Positions 47,901 to 54,604 of a stretch of DNA of 64,000 nucleotides are shown here, piece by piece (the first letter of the stretch is position 1; the number at the start of each line of letters is the position of its first letter). The notes under the pieces were generated by a model. It saw only the letters and a program-made list of their open reading frames with translations, had not been told where the DNA came from and made no database searches. Made by a program: the position numbers and the translations under genes. This DNA is from an uncultured Erysipelotrichaceae bacterium (GTDB lineage: Bacteria; Bacillota_I; Bacilli_A; Erysipelotrichales; Erysipelotrichaceae). The DNA is taken from the NCBI GenBank assembly GCA_902793635.1, contig CADBEA010000003.1, forward strand, positions 1 to 64,000. Reading direction: 5' to 3'.

Positions 47901-48574
47901 TCTTCAGGAACTTCTGTTTCTGCTGTCACTGGCTCTTCTTTTTTATATACAGCCGTGAAATATCCGGTTCTGTCTGTCACAAAACTGACGATTTGTTTCT
48001 TTTCTGTATTTACAGCAACAACCTGATGTTCTTCGGTATCCAGCAGTTCTGTTTCATATTCTCCCGTCGGTGTTTCTTTGATCAGGAGCAGTTGCGGGGT
48101 TCTTTCGTCTTCTCTCAGTTCTCTTTCTATCTGGAAGTGCAGACTGCCCTGCGGCTGTACTTCATTTTCCGATTCGTCCATGATCTTTATGGAGAGGATT
48201 TCTTCATCCGTTTCCATATCAGGATTCTGTTCATGAATACTGTCGAGCAGTTTCTGTTTCTCTTCTTCTTTAACGATTTCCGCACTTAAAACACTGCCAA
48301 CTGGAAGTGTCTCCTCTTCTGCTTCGGCTGTGATTTTATAGGATGTATCTTCAATGATTTTTTCCAATATGACGGCAGGATTCTGTGTTTCTGTCTGACC
48401 GCCGCTGTTCAGTACAATGCCGGGATCATCTTCCGCAACATCTGACTCAATGGTAATAGCAGGCAATATTAAAGCGTATGTTGTTGCGAACACAACAACA
48501 CCGGCTAATATTCTGCGAAGGGAATATCGTTTCCGGTTCGCTGCTTTTTCGAGAAATCTGTCGAATTTGTTCAT
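41906..48574 (-). CDS. Giant cell-wall-anchored adhesin with LPSSG signal
   Basis: 2222 residues. N-terminus RKRYSLRRILAGVVVF then TTYALILPAI, a signal peptide type seen in Bacillota surface proteins. Region 220-620: repeated beta domains with the recurring FSVYAVV/IV core. About 640-1000: two beta-trefoil-like modules (FESAGDGSFYIYT, FESRGEDYYYLKT). About 1290-1400: fibro-slime/PA14-like domain (IIFEFSGDDDFWLYVDG). About 1780-2150: three or more Cna_B-type domains (e.g. IELYKTDWEGTDLQGAVFTL). The tail is LPSSGG, a membrane helix and RKKMTS, a sortase signal with Ser for Thr. It is the last gene after a coiled-coil protein and a dedicated signal peptidase. Expected on the outer wall, for adhesion. 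Confidence 0.9.
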   Translation of the reverse strand: MNKFDRFLEKAANRKRYSLRRILAGVVVFATTYALILPAITIESDVAEDDPGIVLNSGGQTETQNPAVILEKIIEDTSYKITAEAEEETLPVGSVLSAEIVKEEEKQKLLDSIHEQNPDMETDEEILSIKIMDESENEVQPQGSLHFQIERELREDERTPQLLLIKETPTGEYETELLDTEEHQVVAVNTEKKQIVSFVTDRTGYFTAVYKKEEPVTAETEVPEEILTETEPEETETTVLEESEEPAETAEETEQVTEEAEDFVFFERVSGLDVNVRADHTAFPEGTTMTVYAVNDENIEETVANTVEGKVRKVSAVDITFLDAYDNEVQPSTPIQVMITPSEAPKQAEAVSVVHVDNEGNGEKIEDIETTENTIAFEAEQFSVYAVVYTVDFSYEVDGKTFTFSMEGGSTISFKELVIALGIETEEDIDSFMDEVDDVVFSDPSLIRITKNEKFLFFGEKDWIMESLEPFSTKETLTITMKDGQVFAVQVTDEQLYVNVITADGSGYLITVTYKSDADIPEDAELEAAEIVDPEEYETYLSRTAETLGQETDALSYARFFDIKIIKDNETIQPKEGSVVGVSIELNDAAGENLSVVHFGEEPEVLDSTTEENSVVFETTGFSVYAIVDAPEPAKVEIRTVMGTDELVDNEPEPFYLSYNGLKNYTTNDLNGNSAFIETNKSEEADEWYFESAGDGSFYIYTMIDGTKQYMFNQSNNLVSLSNTNKTAFEISQAQAAEGKFYLKIKGQDKWLQHSGSGGGMRFWTDNNNAANSQITISYADSYEVKDDPYKLNGKTYGIAFHNDTATAAAMMADTVTVGSTNELSAVDMLMRPDVLDNEGILLVAEGSDIQEWTFESRGEDYYYLKTTVNGAAKYLTVNGKNITLSDTPDPEYSVIKAVPGTGANSGKWHFTVNGYNVSADLSGTSARGFAGANNSNASTWLNLVEKSVLDDDDFTLYTAQKVSVSDTVNVHDGQQVVIYTRIWNEEKKKYEFFAVDHDGSLVRCYDTGDNIEWIGSNVNTALWTFTEYTNPDGTLSYFYDLQNTQYHNYIGPQVSDQAIFSNDPVGINMGGRRYGENYTSIIAWDDNQYAYSGLKTENGKVVACPLSEAEDFYFAVINPVDPHDQLTTVDTIDNDEYGITMKMMDFNNPKVGNRDIEQKAFLGEDGKKSGLLSTNLGEDGYPKGTDKAGESGQGKSLSVLFNEKSAGSQTVNHLLIESIYNESGYFEYDSTKNFAHLNEDGTFTVYDQLGAITGSNEHGITREHGQFMPYNEIKENGYAKDSNGNFITNQTDVLGNPLSDTDARKGEKMYDLGKNTEVDYFFGMEMEAKFTQTASGLDAWGHDIIFEFSGDDDFWLYVDGELVLDLGGVHSAEVGSVNFRTGVITSSRGNSTLYETFKKNYQDRGEMSEQEIEDKLAEIFKLNEEGNYVFKDYTNHSMKMFYMERGAGASNLHMRFNLSAVKPGTFVLSKKLSGTDDPANSMIEFPYQIYYKAKDGTEQYHLLGENEGDQDLVKYKDTNRSVTYMSSFTPAGCSQAYEHVFFLKPGESAVVDLPDGVKYYVKECNVDPKIYDKVTANNTKLTGESSVVNPPREDYSVAKDTMESRPQVDYDNHVRDGAMRELAITKKLYNVDGLTELTYPDNDTLFRFRLYLGTENADEDNLPLANLYPYFVKDPAGHYCKWDVATQKFESLSYTEYDELKEYLDALPSTEKEAIIFRTSMNGTISKIPAGYTVEVRDLIVGTKYKVEERAEEIPRGYTLRLLDGYTRTDTESEEKHGTTPISDVLEPEESPKIDVRNQKGWGLTVEKIWTDKDFMASHDPIYFAVYVKDDSGNLTLLRDSVRQMLSSETSLYYFFGNLQSGIPFENYIVREVTLEGNIAVDIEGNIIGYSDVYPIDEGGTLTVGGTPVGGTHQDGYQYKVHYEQGKQTTQNENVRTDKVTNSRPGIELYKTDWEGTDLQGAVFTLKDSDGKDVAASKYTSDETGLITIAYLNAGTYTLQETEVPKGYTVLDGAMTITIDEDEKVTVSGVDESMYTLMEYENGDMKARITIKNRIVDFKAVKVDAITGEKMAGVHFALYNQVTDQQGQKRKDYQPITGYEDLVTDGTGLLPNINMDNLSVGTYYLTETQTLDGYEKLSEDICFTIGKDGTVVINSGAPAEWLSKTDYANGHVSYTLTVKNSMGKYELPSSGGPGTTIFTVIGLLLILTAGTLLVTRKKMTS

Positions 48575-48618
48575 TGCCTGCCTTGCCTTTCCGGGCAGTT
48601 GCGTTTTCTATTATCTTT

Positions 48619-49203
48619 TTATTTTACCATACCGAGGCGGGTCAGCGGCCATACTTTAAAGACAATTCTTCCGACCACCACCTCTTCCGCGATGCATCCA
48701 ATCGCACTGTTTCTGGAATCCAGCGAAACATCGCGGTGATCTCCCATCACGAAGATCCGTGCCTCCGGCACCTGATAAGGAAAGATGATATCACAGTCGT
48801 CACCGATGGATTTCTCGCTGACATAAGGCTCATCCAGCTGCTCACCGTTGACGAAGACGTTTCCTTTATTGTCAATATCTACCCATTCTCCTGCCTGAGC
48901 GATGACTCTTTTTACCAGGATCTTGTTGTTGTAATAGAAAGCGACAACGTCACCTGTTTTGAATTCGCTGCCTTTCAGTGACAGTACGATATCCCCTTCA
49001 TCCAGGGTTGGTGTCATACTGTGACCATAGATCTGCAGCACCGGCATCATGAATACTGCCACCAGCACCGCACAGGCGGCGACGGTGATCAGGGTAAAGA
49101 GCGTATTTTTCAGCGAAAAGACAAACTTCTTTTTGTACTTCTCGTGTTTTAACTCTTCTTCCAGTTCAGCCAGGGAATAATCTGTAAATGTTTCCTTATT
49201 CAC
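48619..49203 (-). CDS. Signal peptidase I
   Basis: 194 residues. Cytoplasmic N-terminus of about 30 residues, membrane helix (LITVAACAVLVAVFMMPVL), then serine protease box GHSMTPTLDEGDIV with the nucleophile Ser, KRVIAQAGEWVDI with the Lys base, and FVMGDHRDVSLDSR. It removes signal peptides from exported proteins. The start codon is GTG and overlaps the coiled-coil gene (GTGA at 49200-49203); 44 bases separate it from the adhesin. The cassette suggests a peptidase dedicated to the adhesin. Confidence 0.93.
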   Translation of the reverse strand: MNKETFTDYSLAELEEELKHEKYKKKFVFSLKNTLFTLITVAACAVLVAVFMMPVLQIYGHSMTPTLDEGDIVLSLKGSEFKTGDVVAFYYNNKILVKRVIAQAGEWVDIDNKGNVFVNGEQLDEPYVSEKSIGDDCDIIFPYQVPEARIFVMGDHRDVSLDSRNSAIGCIAEEVVVGRIVFKVWPLTRLGMVK

Positions 49204-49652
49204 TGCGTGCCGCCCTCCTTCAGTTTGTTTGCCAGCCTGATAATGATCTTCTGATACTGGGCAGCTGCGATTTTGGTGTCTTCCAGCATTTGATTCATAT
49301 ACTGCGTCGCTTCTGTGATCGTCCGGGAATTCAGAAGTGATTCCATACGCAGTCTTCTTTCCGCATCCAGTTTGTTCTGCAGCTCACGGATCATGGCGTT
49401 TCTGGATGCGACAGCTTCCTGCAGCTTCTGATAATCCTCTTTCAGAGTGGAGGCTTCCGGATTTCCCATGTTCTCTTTTTCGGTCAGTCTTTCCTTATAT
49501 TCATTCAGCAATACATCTTTACTGTCGAGTTCCGCCTGCATTTTTTCCATATCCTGGTGCATAGCAGCGACTGATTTACTTTGTTCCACAAGCATTTCCA
49601 AAAGTTCGGCTCTTGTCATATTGCGTAATGTAGTTGTATCCTTCACTGACAT
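49200..49652 (-). CDS. Coiled-coil protein of the adhesin cassette
   Basis: 150 residues. Nearly all helical: heptad-rich coiled coil from about residue 15 to 115 (SVAAMHQDMEKMQAELDSK, YQKLQEAVASRNAMIRELQ), acidic then basic, with no signal or membrane segment, so cytoplasmic. Start 49652 (MSVKDTTT) has AGGAGG upstream; a TTG/ATG further up is possible. Its overlap with the signal peptidase shows coupled translation. A role as export adaptor or chaperone for the large adhesin is inference. Confidence 0.75.
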   Translation of the reverse strand: MSVKDTTTLRNMTRAELLEMLVEQSKSVAAMHQDMEKMQAELDSKDVLLNEYKERLTEKENMGNPEASTLKEDYQKLQEAVASRNAMIRELQNKLDAERRLRMESLLNSRTITEATQYMNQMLEDTKIAAAQYQKIIIRLANKLKEGGTQ

Positions 49653-50092
49653 GTGACCTCCTTCCTGGAAATGCCAACAGAAAAGCCCCTCGAACATTCC
49701 GTCTCTTCCGATCTGTTTTGAAGTACAGGGATACAGGGGGCTTTGTATTAAATCATGTATCAGATTAAAACGATTTACCGTCTGTTTGCATCATCCCCCA
49801 TATCTGCGTTTTAAGTATAGTTTCATTTTTCCTAAATCACAATCTTACGGGAATGAATTTGTTAAATTGCACAAACATGAAGATAAAGGCGGATCACCCT
49901 TTCAGGTTGCAGTATATCTGCATTTTTTTGCGCGCACAATCGCAAAAAGCGTATATTTTGTGCATATTTACCTAAATGTATTTATTTGGTAAATATGTTC
50001 TACTGTTGACCTTCCAATTACCGTTAACATCAATTAATTACAGGGTTTTCAGCCCAGACAGATATCTGGTTCCATAACATGCTTTCATACAT
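49653..50092. other. AT-rich region upstream of the adhesin cassette
   Basis: About 440 bases without a convincing gene. It holds a long inverted repeat (49963-49997) and presumably the cassette promoter; the rest shows no clear signal. Confidence 0.6.
49963..49997. promoter_or_regulatory. Inverted repeat upstream of the adhesin cassette
   Basis: CATATTTACC and GGTAAATATG are perfect 10-base arms around 15 bases. It lies about 310 bases upstream of the first gene of the adhesin operon. No T-run follows, so a regulator site is more likely than a terminator. Confidence 0.55.
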
Positions 50093-50118
50093 GAAAAAAC
50101 TTCCGTTTCCGGAAGTTC
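50093..50118 (-). terminator. Terminator of the lipoprotein gene
   Basis: Minus strand AACTTCCG-GAAA-CGGAAGTT followed by TTTT; 6 bases past the stop codon. Confidence 0.9.
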
Positions 50119-50123
50119 TCTGC

Positions 50124-50864
50124 TTATTCGTATGTGAATTCGTAGTAGGTCAGGATGTTGTTTCCTGTTTCGGTGACACCATAGGTCGCGGCTGATCCAA
50201 GCAATCCGTCCTCCCGATAAGTCAGTACAGTGTAGCTGCCAATCGCACCGTTTAACATGGCGTTGATTTTGATCAGTCTGCCCTGGTCGTCATATTCCAG
50301 CGTATAGTCGAAACTGGACTTGGTTTCCGTCGTCGTATCCGTTACTTTGACATAGGTCGCCTTGTTGTCATTGTTGTATCCGAATTCCACGGTATGGAAC
50401 GCAACCGAAGAAGCGCTCTTTTCCGTTCCTTCGTAATCAATGATGCTGGTAAGTCTGCCCTTGTCATAAGTGTATTCCGTAAAGACGTTGTTGCCGCTCT
50501 TGGAAATACGGATATTTGAATCGTTGTATCTGTAAATGTAGCGGACCGCCCCGACTTTGGTTCCGTCTTCCCCTAAATAATATGCGTCACATGTTTTTTC
50601 CTTGTAATCGCATTCCAGAACACTGGGCGCTTCCGACGGCTGAACGTTTTCCTTCAGCTGTTCGACCGTTTTGTAAACCTGATCAGTATTGTTGATGTAG
50701 GCTGTGGAGATTCTCTTTTTGAATCCGGCACTTTTCATCGCTTCGGCATACAGGTAGTATGGCTCTGCCGTATATGCTGTAACATGTCCCTCTGAACTGC
50801 ATCCCCCGAACAGCAGTGCCATGGACATTGATAAGATCGCGATGCCTGTTTTTTTCCATTCCAT
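50124..50864 (-). CDS. Lipoprotein with YD-like repeats
   Basis: 246 residues. Type II signal peptide with lipobox LLFGGC, so lipid-anchored outside the membrane. The mature part is beta-rich and carries short YD/RHS-like motifs (YTYDKGRLTSI, YDDQGRLIKI, YREDGLLGS), as seen in cell-surface repeat proteins. Function unknown. It lies behind a terminator-like hairpin and a regulated promoter-like region (50911-51157), so it may be expressed only by read-through or from a weak promoter near 50900. Confidence 0.8.
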   Translation of the reverse strand: MEWKKTGIAILSMSMALLFGGCSSEGHVTAYTAEPYYLYAEAMKSAGFKKRISTAYINNTDQVYKTVEQLKENVQPSEAPSVLECDYKEKTCDAYYLGEDGTKVGAVRYIYRYNDSNIRISKSGNNVFTEYTYDKGRLTSIIDYEGTEKSASSVAFHTVEFGYNNDNKATYVKVTDTTTETKSSFDYTLEYDDQGRLIKINAMLNGAIGSYTVLTYREDGLLGSAATYGVTETGNNILTYYEFTYE

Positions 50865-50910
50865 GGTCTTACCCTCCGTACTGATAAATCTTATATATAA
50901 TAATGATACT

Positions 50911-50955
50911 GAAAAAAGAAAAAAAAGAAAGGTCTTGGATTGCCCGTTCCAGACC
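50911..50955 (-). terminator. Terminator upstream of the lipoprotein gene
   Basis: Minus strand GGTCT-GGA / TCC-AAGACC hairpin (50955-50931) followed by T-runs of 3, 8 and 6 interrupted by single C. It is too well formed to be chance and ends a transcript that starts further right (around 51125). Confidence 0.8.
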
Positions 50956-51128
50956 TGTTTCTTTTTATACTGCTTGACCGGTTATAGAGGAGGACACAGT
51001 CAGGCAATGGAATGATGAACCGTTTTACGCCAGTAACAGATTTCTCAGGGTTCATCATAAGTCTGATCCGGCAAATAAAGGAGTGTGTGATGGAAAGAGT
51101 GTATGCCGTTCAGCCTTATCTGATTAAT
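50956..51128 (-). ncRNA. Candidate structured untranslated RNA
   Basis: Transcript likely from near 51125 to the terminator at 50955-50911, about 190 bases. It contains perfect arms ATGATGAACC/GGTTCATCAT (51058-51049 and 51021-51012) 27 bases apart. No ORF with a good RBS is seen on this strand; a 55-codon ORF starting at 51058 lacks a Shine-Dalgarno. It may be a small RNA or a leader of the lipoprotein gene. No known riboswitch class was recognised. Confidence 0.45.
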
Positions 51129-51130
51129 AA

Positions 51131-51157
51131 GTTAGTATATGCTAACTGTTTTGTCAA
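51131..51157 (-). promoter_or_regulatory. Regulated promoter with palindromic operator
   Basis: Minus strand TTGACA at 51157-51152, then GTTAGCATATACTAAC at 51146-51131, an inverted repeat GTTAG/CTAAC lying where the spacer would be. The -10 (TAACTT) is poor. The repeat resembles MarR-family operators. Confidence 0.45.
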
Positions 51158-51998
51158 TACTTTTCGATGATTTTGTAATGTTTCATGGCTTTTTCAATGC
51201 CGCCCTGACTGATATCGTCTGTGACAAAGTCGGCAATGGCCTTCAGTTCTTCCGCACCGTTGCCCATGCAGATGCCGTGCTGTACCTCTTTCAGGATCAT
51301 CGCGTCATTCATCGAATCCCCGAAGGCATAGGTATCTTTCATGTCCCCGCCCAGCATGGTGACCAGCTGTCTGGCACCGCTGCCTTTGGTTACGCCTCTG
51401 GCTGTCACTTCGCCGGTACAGATACCGCCGCGGCCGTAGGATGCGCTGGTGGAAATGTATTCCAGTCTTTCATCGAGGTGTTCCATAAAGTCGTTTTCCT
51501 CGATATAGGACGGGAATTCCACATCACAGGAGAGGATCGGCTCGTCCGGTTCTCTTTCTGAGAGTCGTTTCAGACCGGCTTTTTCAGCCATCTGTTTTCC
51601 ACATCGTCCGCATCCGGTGAAATCCCGGCATAACCGCAGAACAGATCGAAGGTGACGTCACTGGCATATCCCCAGTCTTTTGACCAGGGACAGAAATTGC
51701 CATGATACTGCCGCATGACGATATCTTCCAGCTTTCGCACCAGCTCTTCTTCGATTGGAAAGAAGACCGGTTCATGGCCGGTCAGTTCGATGCCGGCACC
51801 ATCCGCGTAAACGTAACCATCGAAGTCGTCGCCCATATACTTTTCAATGCCTTTGCGGTTGCGGCCGGAAGCGATAAAACAGCCATAGCCGTTCTCTCTT
51901 GCCTTCTTCAGCAAATCCCTGACATCCTCTTCGATTTCATTGGTACGGGGTGAATCCACCAGGGTGCCGTCTATGTCAAAAAAGAGATAGCCTTTCAT
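51154..51998 (-). pseudogene. Cof-type HAD hydrolase broken by a frameshift
   Basis: Two overlapping reading frames make one HAD protein. The 5' part (51570-51998) starts MKGYLFFDIDGTLVDSPRT with the nucleophile DxD and ASGRNRKG; the 3' part (51154-51591) carries FGDSMNDAMILKEV and VTDDISQGGIEKAM of Cof/HAD-IIB. They join near CTGAAAAAGCC (about 51580) after a one-base shift in an A-run. This is an indel mutation or a sequencing error; a programmed -1 shift is less likely because the A-run is short. Such HADs dephosphorylate sugar phosphates or FMN-type substrates. The start overlaps the preceding histidine-phosphatase gene by 4 bases. Confidence 0.8.
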
Positions 51999-53242
51999 TC
52001 TTCTTCCTCATGCATGAGCTTTTCATAGGTAAAGGTGCCGTTCTGCCAGCTGAAGCGGAACATGCCGCAGTTGCCGGCCGGATTCTTTCCTGCTTCATTT
52101 GCCTTCTGATACAGTTCTTCTTTATGGATACCGAACAGATACTGCAGCAGTACCATATACAGATCACCATGCGACACCAGCAGAATTGTATCGCCGTCTT
52201 TCGCGGCATCAATACTGTCACGCAGAAAAGCATGAAGCCGCTTCTTCAGATCTTCATAGTCTTCGCCCTTTACCTTTGACCAGTCATTCAGCATATGCAT
52301 CGGATAGATGGTATCCCAGATGCCTTCATATTTCTGACTCTCCAGATCGCCGAAGCAGACTTCCCGCAGACGTTTGTCCGGGATGGCCGTAAGGCCATGT
52401 CCTTTCAGCAGGATCTCAGCGGTATCTCTGGTCCGTTCCGTACTGGAGACATAGGCACAGTCAAAATGCATATCCTTCAATTTCTTCGCCCGCTCTTCCG
52501 CCTGCCGGATCCCTTTTTCCGTCAGCGGACTGTCGCAGTATCCCTGCAGACGCTTCTGGACGTTGAAAACCGTTTCGCCATGGCGGACATAGACAAAATG
52601 AACCGTCTTATCTTCGCAGATGCGGAATTCCTGTGCTGTCTGCGGTTCCGATAACAGTCGGTAAACGCCGTCTTCATACGTGAACACCGCGATTCCGCAG
52701 TTGGGAATAAACGGCTTTTTCTCGCTGTGTTTGCGGGCAATGTATTCCTGCTGGTCAATGTTGATAAAGTGTGTCTTGAGCAGATGAGCGAAGAATGAAC
52801 CGTGGCTGACCATCAGCACCGTATCCCCGTCTTCGCATGCCGACAGCATTCTGGCAAAGCCTTGATCCGCCCGCTCTATGAACAGCGGCACGTTCTCACC
52901 GCCGATGTCCGTCCAGTCGTCTTCGATCCGGTGCGGCTGGATCAGGGAATAATAACGGTCGATCGGTTCGCCGTCCAGTTCGCCGAAGTCAAATTCTTTC
53001 AGTTCCTTCAGGCAGACCGGCTCGTTGTCGTGATAGCGGCAGATCATCTGGGCTGTATCCCAGGCTCTTTCACTCGATGAGCAGAAGACATGATCAAAAT
53101 GCACATGTCTGAGAACCGATGCCGTCTCCTCTGCCTGCTCAATGCCTTTGACAGTCAGCGGACTGTCGCATTTTCCCTGCATGATGCGCAAATCGTTGAA
53201 CAGTGTTTCGCCATGTCTGACGTAGTAAAAAGTAACTTTCAT
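51995..53242 (-). CDS. Tandem histidine phosphatase (phosphoglycerate-mutase-like), two domains in one chain
   Basis: 415 residues made of two histidine-phosphatase domains. First: YVRHGETLFN, ending at SHGSFFAHLL; second from about residue 212: YVRHGETVFNVQKR, then SSTERTRDTAEI and LVSHGDLYMVLL. Both have the RHG nucleophile, so both could be active. PGM-like phosphatases dephosphorylate sugars and other small molecules; two tandem copies in one chain are unusual. In an operon with HAD genes on both sides, 3 bases after the HAD gene upstream. Confidence 0.88.
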   Translation of the reverse strand: MKVTFYYVRHGETLFNDLRIMQGKCDSPLTVKGIEQAEETASVLRHVHFDHVFCSSSERAWDTAQMICRYHDNEPVCLKELKEFDFGELDGEPIDRYYSLIQPHRIEDDWTDIGGENVPLFIERADQGFARMLSACEDGDTVLMVSHGSFFAHLLKTHFINIDQQEYIARKHSEKKPFIPNCGIAVFTYEDGVYRLLSEPQTAQEFRICEDKTVHFVYVRHGETVFNVQKRLQGYCDSPLTEKGIRQAEERAKKLKDMHFDCAYVSSTERTRDTAEILLKGHGLTAIPDKRLREVCFGDLESQKYEGIWDTIYPMHMLNDWSKVKGEDYEDLKKRLHAFLRDSIDAAKDGDTILLVSHGDLYMVLLQYLFGIHKEELYQKANEAGKNPAGNCGMFRFSWQNGTFTYEKLMHEEEE

Positions 53243-53245
53243 CTT

Positions 53246-54007
53246 TTATATCAGTCCGTAATGTTTCAGTCCGTTGTAAACGCCGTCTTTGTCAATGTCG
53301 TCGGTGACATATTCCGCCGCCGCCTTTGTTTCCGGTACGGCATTGCCCATGGCGACGCCATGGCCAGCCGCTTCCAGCATGCATACGTCATTGACCCCGT
53401 CACCGAACGCATAGGTATCGTCGATCGCGACACCGAGTTTTTCCGCCACATGAACAAGCGCGGTTCCCTTGTCGACTCCGAGCACGGTAATATCGGCACT
53501 CGGATGCGGGCCGTGCGGATTGACAAGCGCGACACCTTCCAGGGCTTTGCGCATGACATTCACCCGGTCAGCACTGACCATGTAAATATCCAGGGAATAG
53601 GCTGTCATATTGTCGCGGATCCCGTTTTTGACAAAGCCCGGATCCTGCACCGAAGCCATTACCTCAAAACCTTTGGGATTGCCGCCGTACCAGCCTTCTT
53701 CCAGACCGAGGAAACAATACCCGCCATCCACCGCTTCCAGACGGTCCATCAGATCACGGATCTGATCCTGATCGAGCGGATGAGCATAGAGGATTTCACT
53801 GTCCCGGACGGCCAGGCGGCCGTTGCAGCAGATAAAACCGTCTGCGTATCTGCCGAAGTTCTTCTGGGCATACACGGGATTGCGGCCGGTGCAGATAAAT
53901 ACCAGATTGCCGTTGGCCCGCAGCTGCCGCAAACCTTCTTCGGCGCTGGCCGGTACATTCTTGCCGTGTGCCAGGGTGCCGTCAATATCAAAAAACACGA
54001 GTTTCAT
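53246..54007 (-). CDS. Cof-type HAD hydrolase
   Basis: 253 residues. HAD motifs: FFDIDGTLAHG, CTGRNPVYAQ, then DKGTALVHVAEKLG and FGDGVNDVCMLEAAGHGVAMGN. HAD-IIB (Cof) phosphatase of sugar phosphates or similar compounds. First gene of the HAD - histidine phosphatase - HAD operon; the third gene is frameshifted. RBS AAGGAG precedes ATG. Confidence 0.9.
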   Translation of the reverse strand: MKLVFFDIDGTLAHGKNVPASAEEGLRQLRANGNLVFICTGRNPVYAQKNFGRYADGFICCNGRLAVRDSEILYAHPLDQDQIRDLMDRLEAVDGGYCFLGLEEGWYGGNPKGFEVMASVQDPGFVKNGIRDNMTAYSLDIYMVSADRVNVMRKALEGVALVNPHGPHPSADITVLGVDKGTALVHVAEKLGVAIDDTYAFGDGVNDVCMLEAAGHGVAMGNAVPETKAAAEYVTDDIDKDGVYNGLKHYGLI

Positions 54008-54127
54008 AATTCCAGTATCTCCTTATTCCCATGATACCAAAAGAAAGCACCATGATGTGTTTCTTCCCTTCCCAAAAGGATATCATGGTACAGTTATTAC
54101 GTTATTGATCAGGAGGTTTTCATCAAC

Positions 54128-54538
54128 ATGAGCGTTGCAGTCAGATATTATACAAAAACCGGCAATACAAAACGGCTCGCGGAAGCCGTCGCTGCCGCCC
54201 TGGGAGTCGAGGCTCTGCCTCTTTCCGAACCGATCAGCGAACCGGTCGATCTGCTTTTCCTGGGAAATTCCTATTACGCTTTCACGATCGATCCGGAAGT
54301 CCGCGCCTTTATCCAGACACTGGACAAAAACAAAGTCGGCAAAATCGTCAATTTCGGTTCCGCCGCCATGCTCAACTCGACCTTGAAGAAGGTCAAAGCT
54401 GAAGCAAGCAAAGTCGGCATCCCGGTGGATGATCGAGAATTCCACTGCAAGGGTGAATTCAAAGGCATCCATAAAGGCAAGCCGGACGCCGAGGACCTGA
54501 AAGCCGCGGCTGCTTTCGCCCGATCCATCGTCGCTTAA
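54128..54538 (+). CDS. Small flavodoxin-like protein
   Basis: 136 residues. FMN-binding loop RYYTKTGNTKRLA at the N-terminus and the second FMN loop region LGNSYYAF; flavodoxin-like alpha/beta fold. It would carry electrons in the cytoplasm. RBS CAGGAGG precedes ATG. Transcribed on its own in the plus direction, with its own terminator. Confidence 0.85.
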   Translation: MSVAVRYYTKTGNTKRLAEAVAAALGVEALPLSEPISEPVDLLFLGNSYYAFTIDPEVRAFIQTLDKNKVGKIVNFGSAAMLNSTLKKVKAEASKVGIPVDDREFHCKGEFKGIHKGKPDAEDLKAAAAFARSIVA

Positions 54539-54544
54539 CCGATT

Positions 54545-54573
54545 CTCTTCCGCATCTGCGGAAGAGTTTTTCT
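54545..54573 (+). terminator. Terminator of the flavodoxin gene
   Basis: CTCTTCCGCA-TC-TGCGGAAGAG followed by TTTTTCTT. Confidence 0.88.
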
Positions 54574-54577
54574 TATA

Positions 54578-54604
54578 ATAAAACAGCCTGCTCAGAGGCT
54601 GTTT
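54578..54604 (-). terminator. Terminator of the P-loop kinase gene
   Basis: Minus strand AACAGCCT-CTGAGC-AGGCTGTT followed by TTATTAT, right after the stop codon. The convergent flavodoxin terminator is next to it. Confidence 0.8.

Noticed and set aside
51090-51170. Plus-strand small ORF starting ATGGAAAGAGTG, preceded by AAAGGAG
   Set aside because: It is only 26 codons, overlaps the 3' end of the minus HAD gene, contains the operator, and no plus promoter or family is visible.
51570-51591. Programmed -1 frameshift in the HAD gene
   Set aside because: The slippery sequence is weak (one A-run of 5, no X XXY YYZ match) and no downstream pseudoknot was seen. A mutation or sequence error is simpler.
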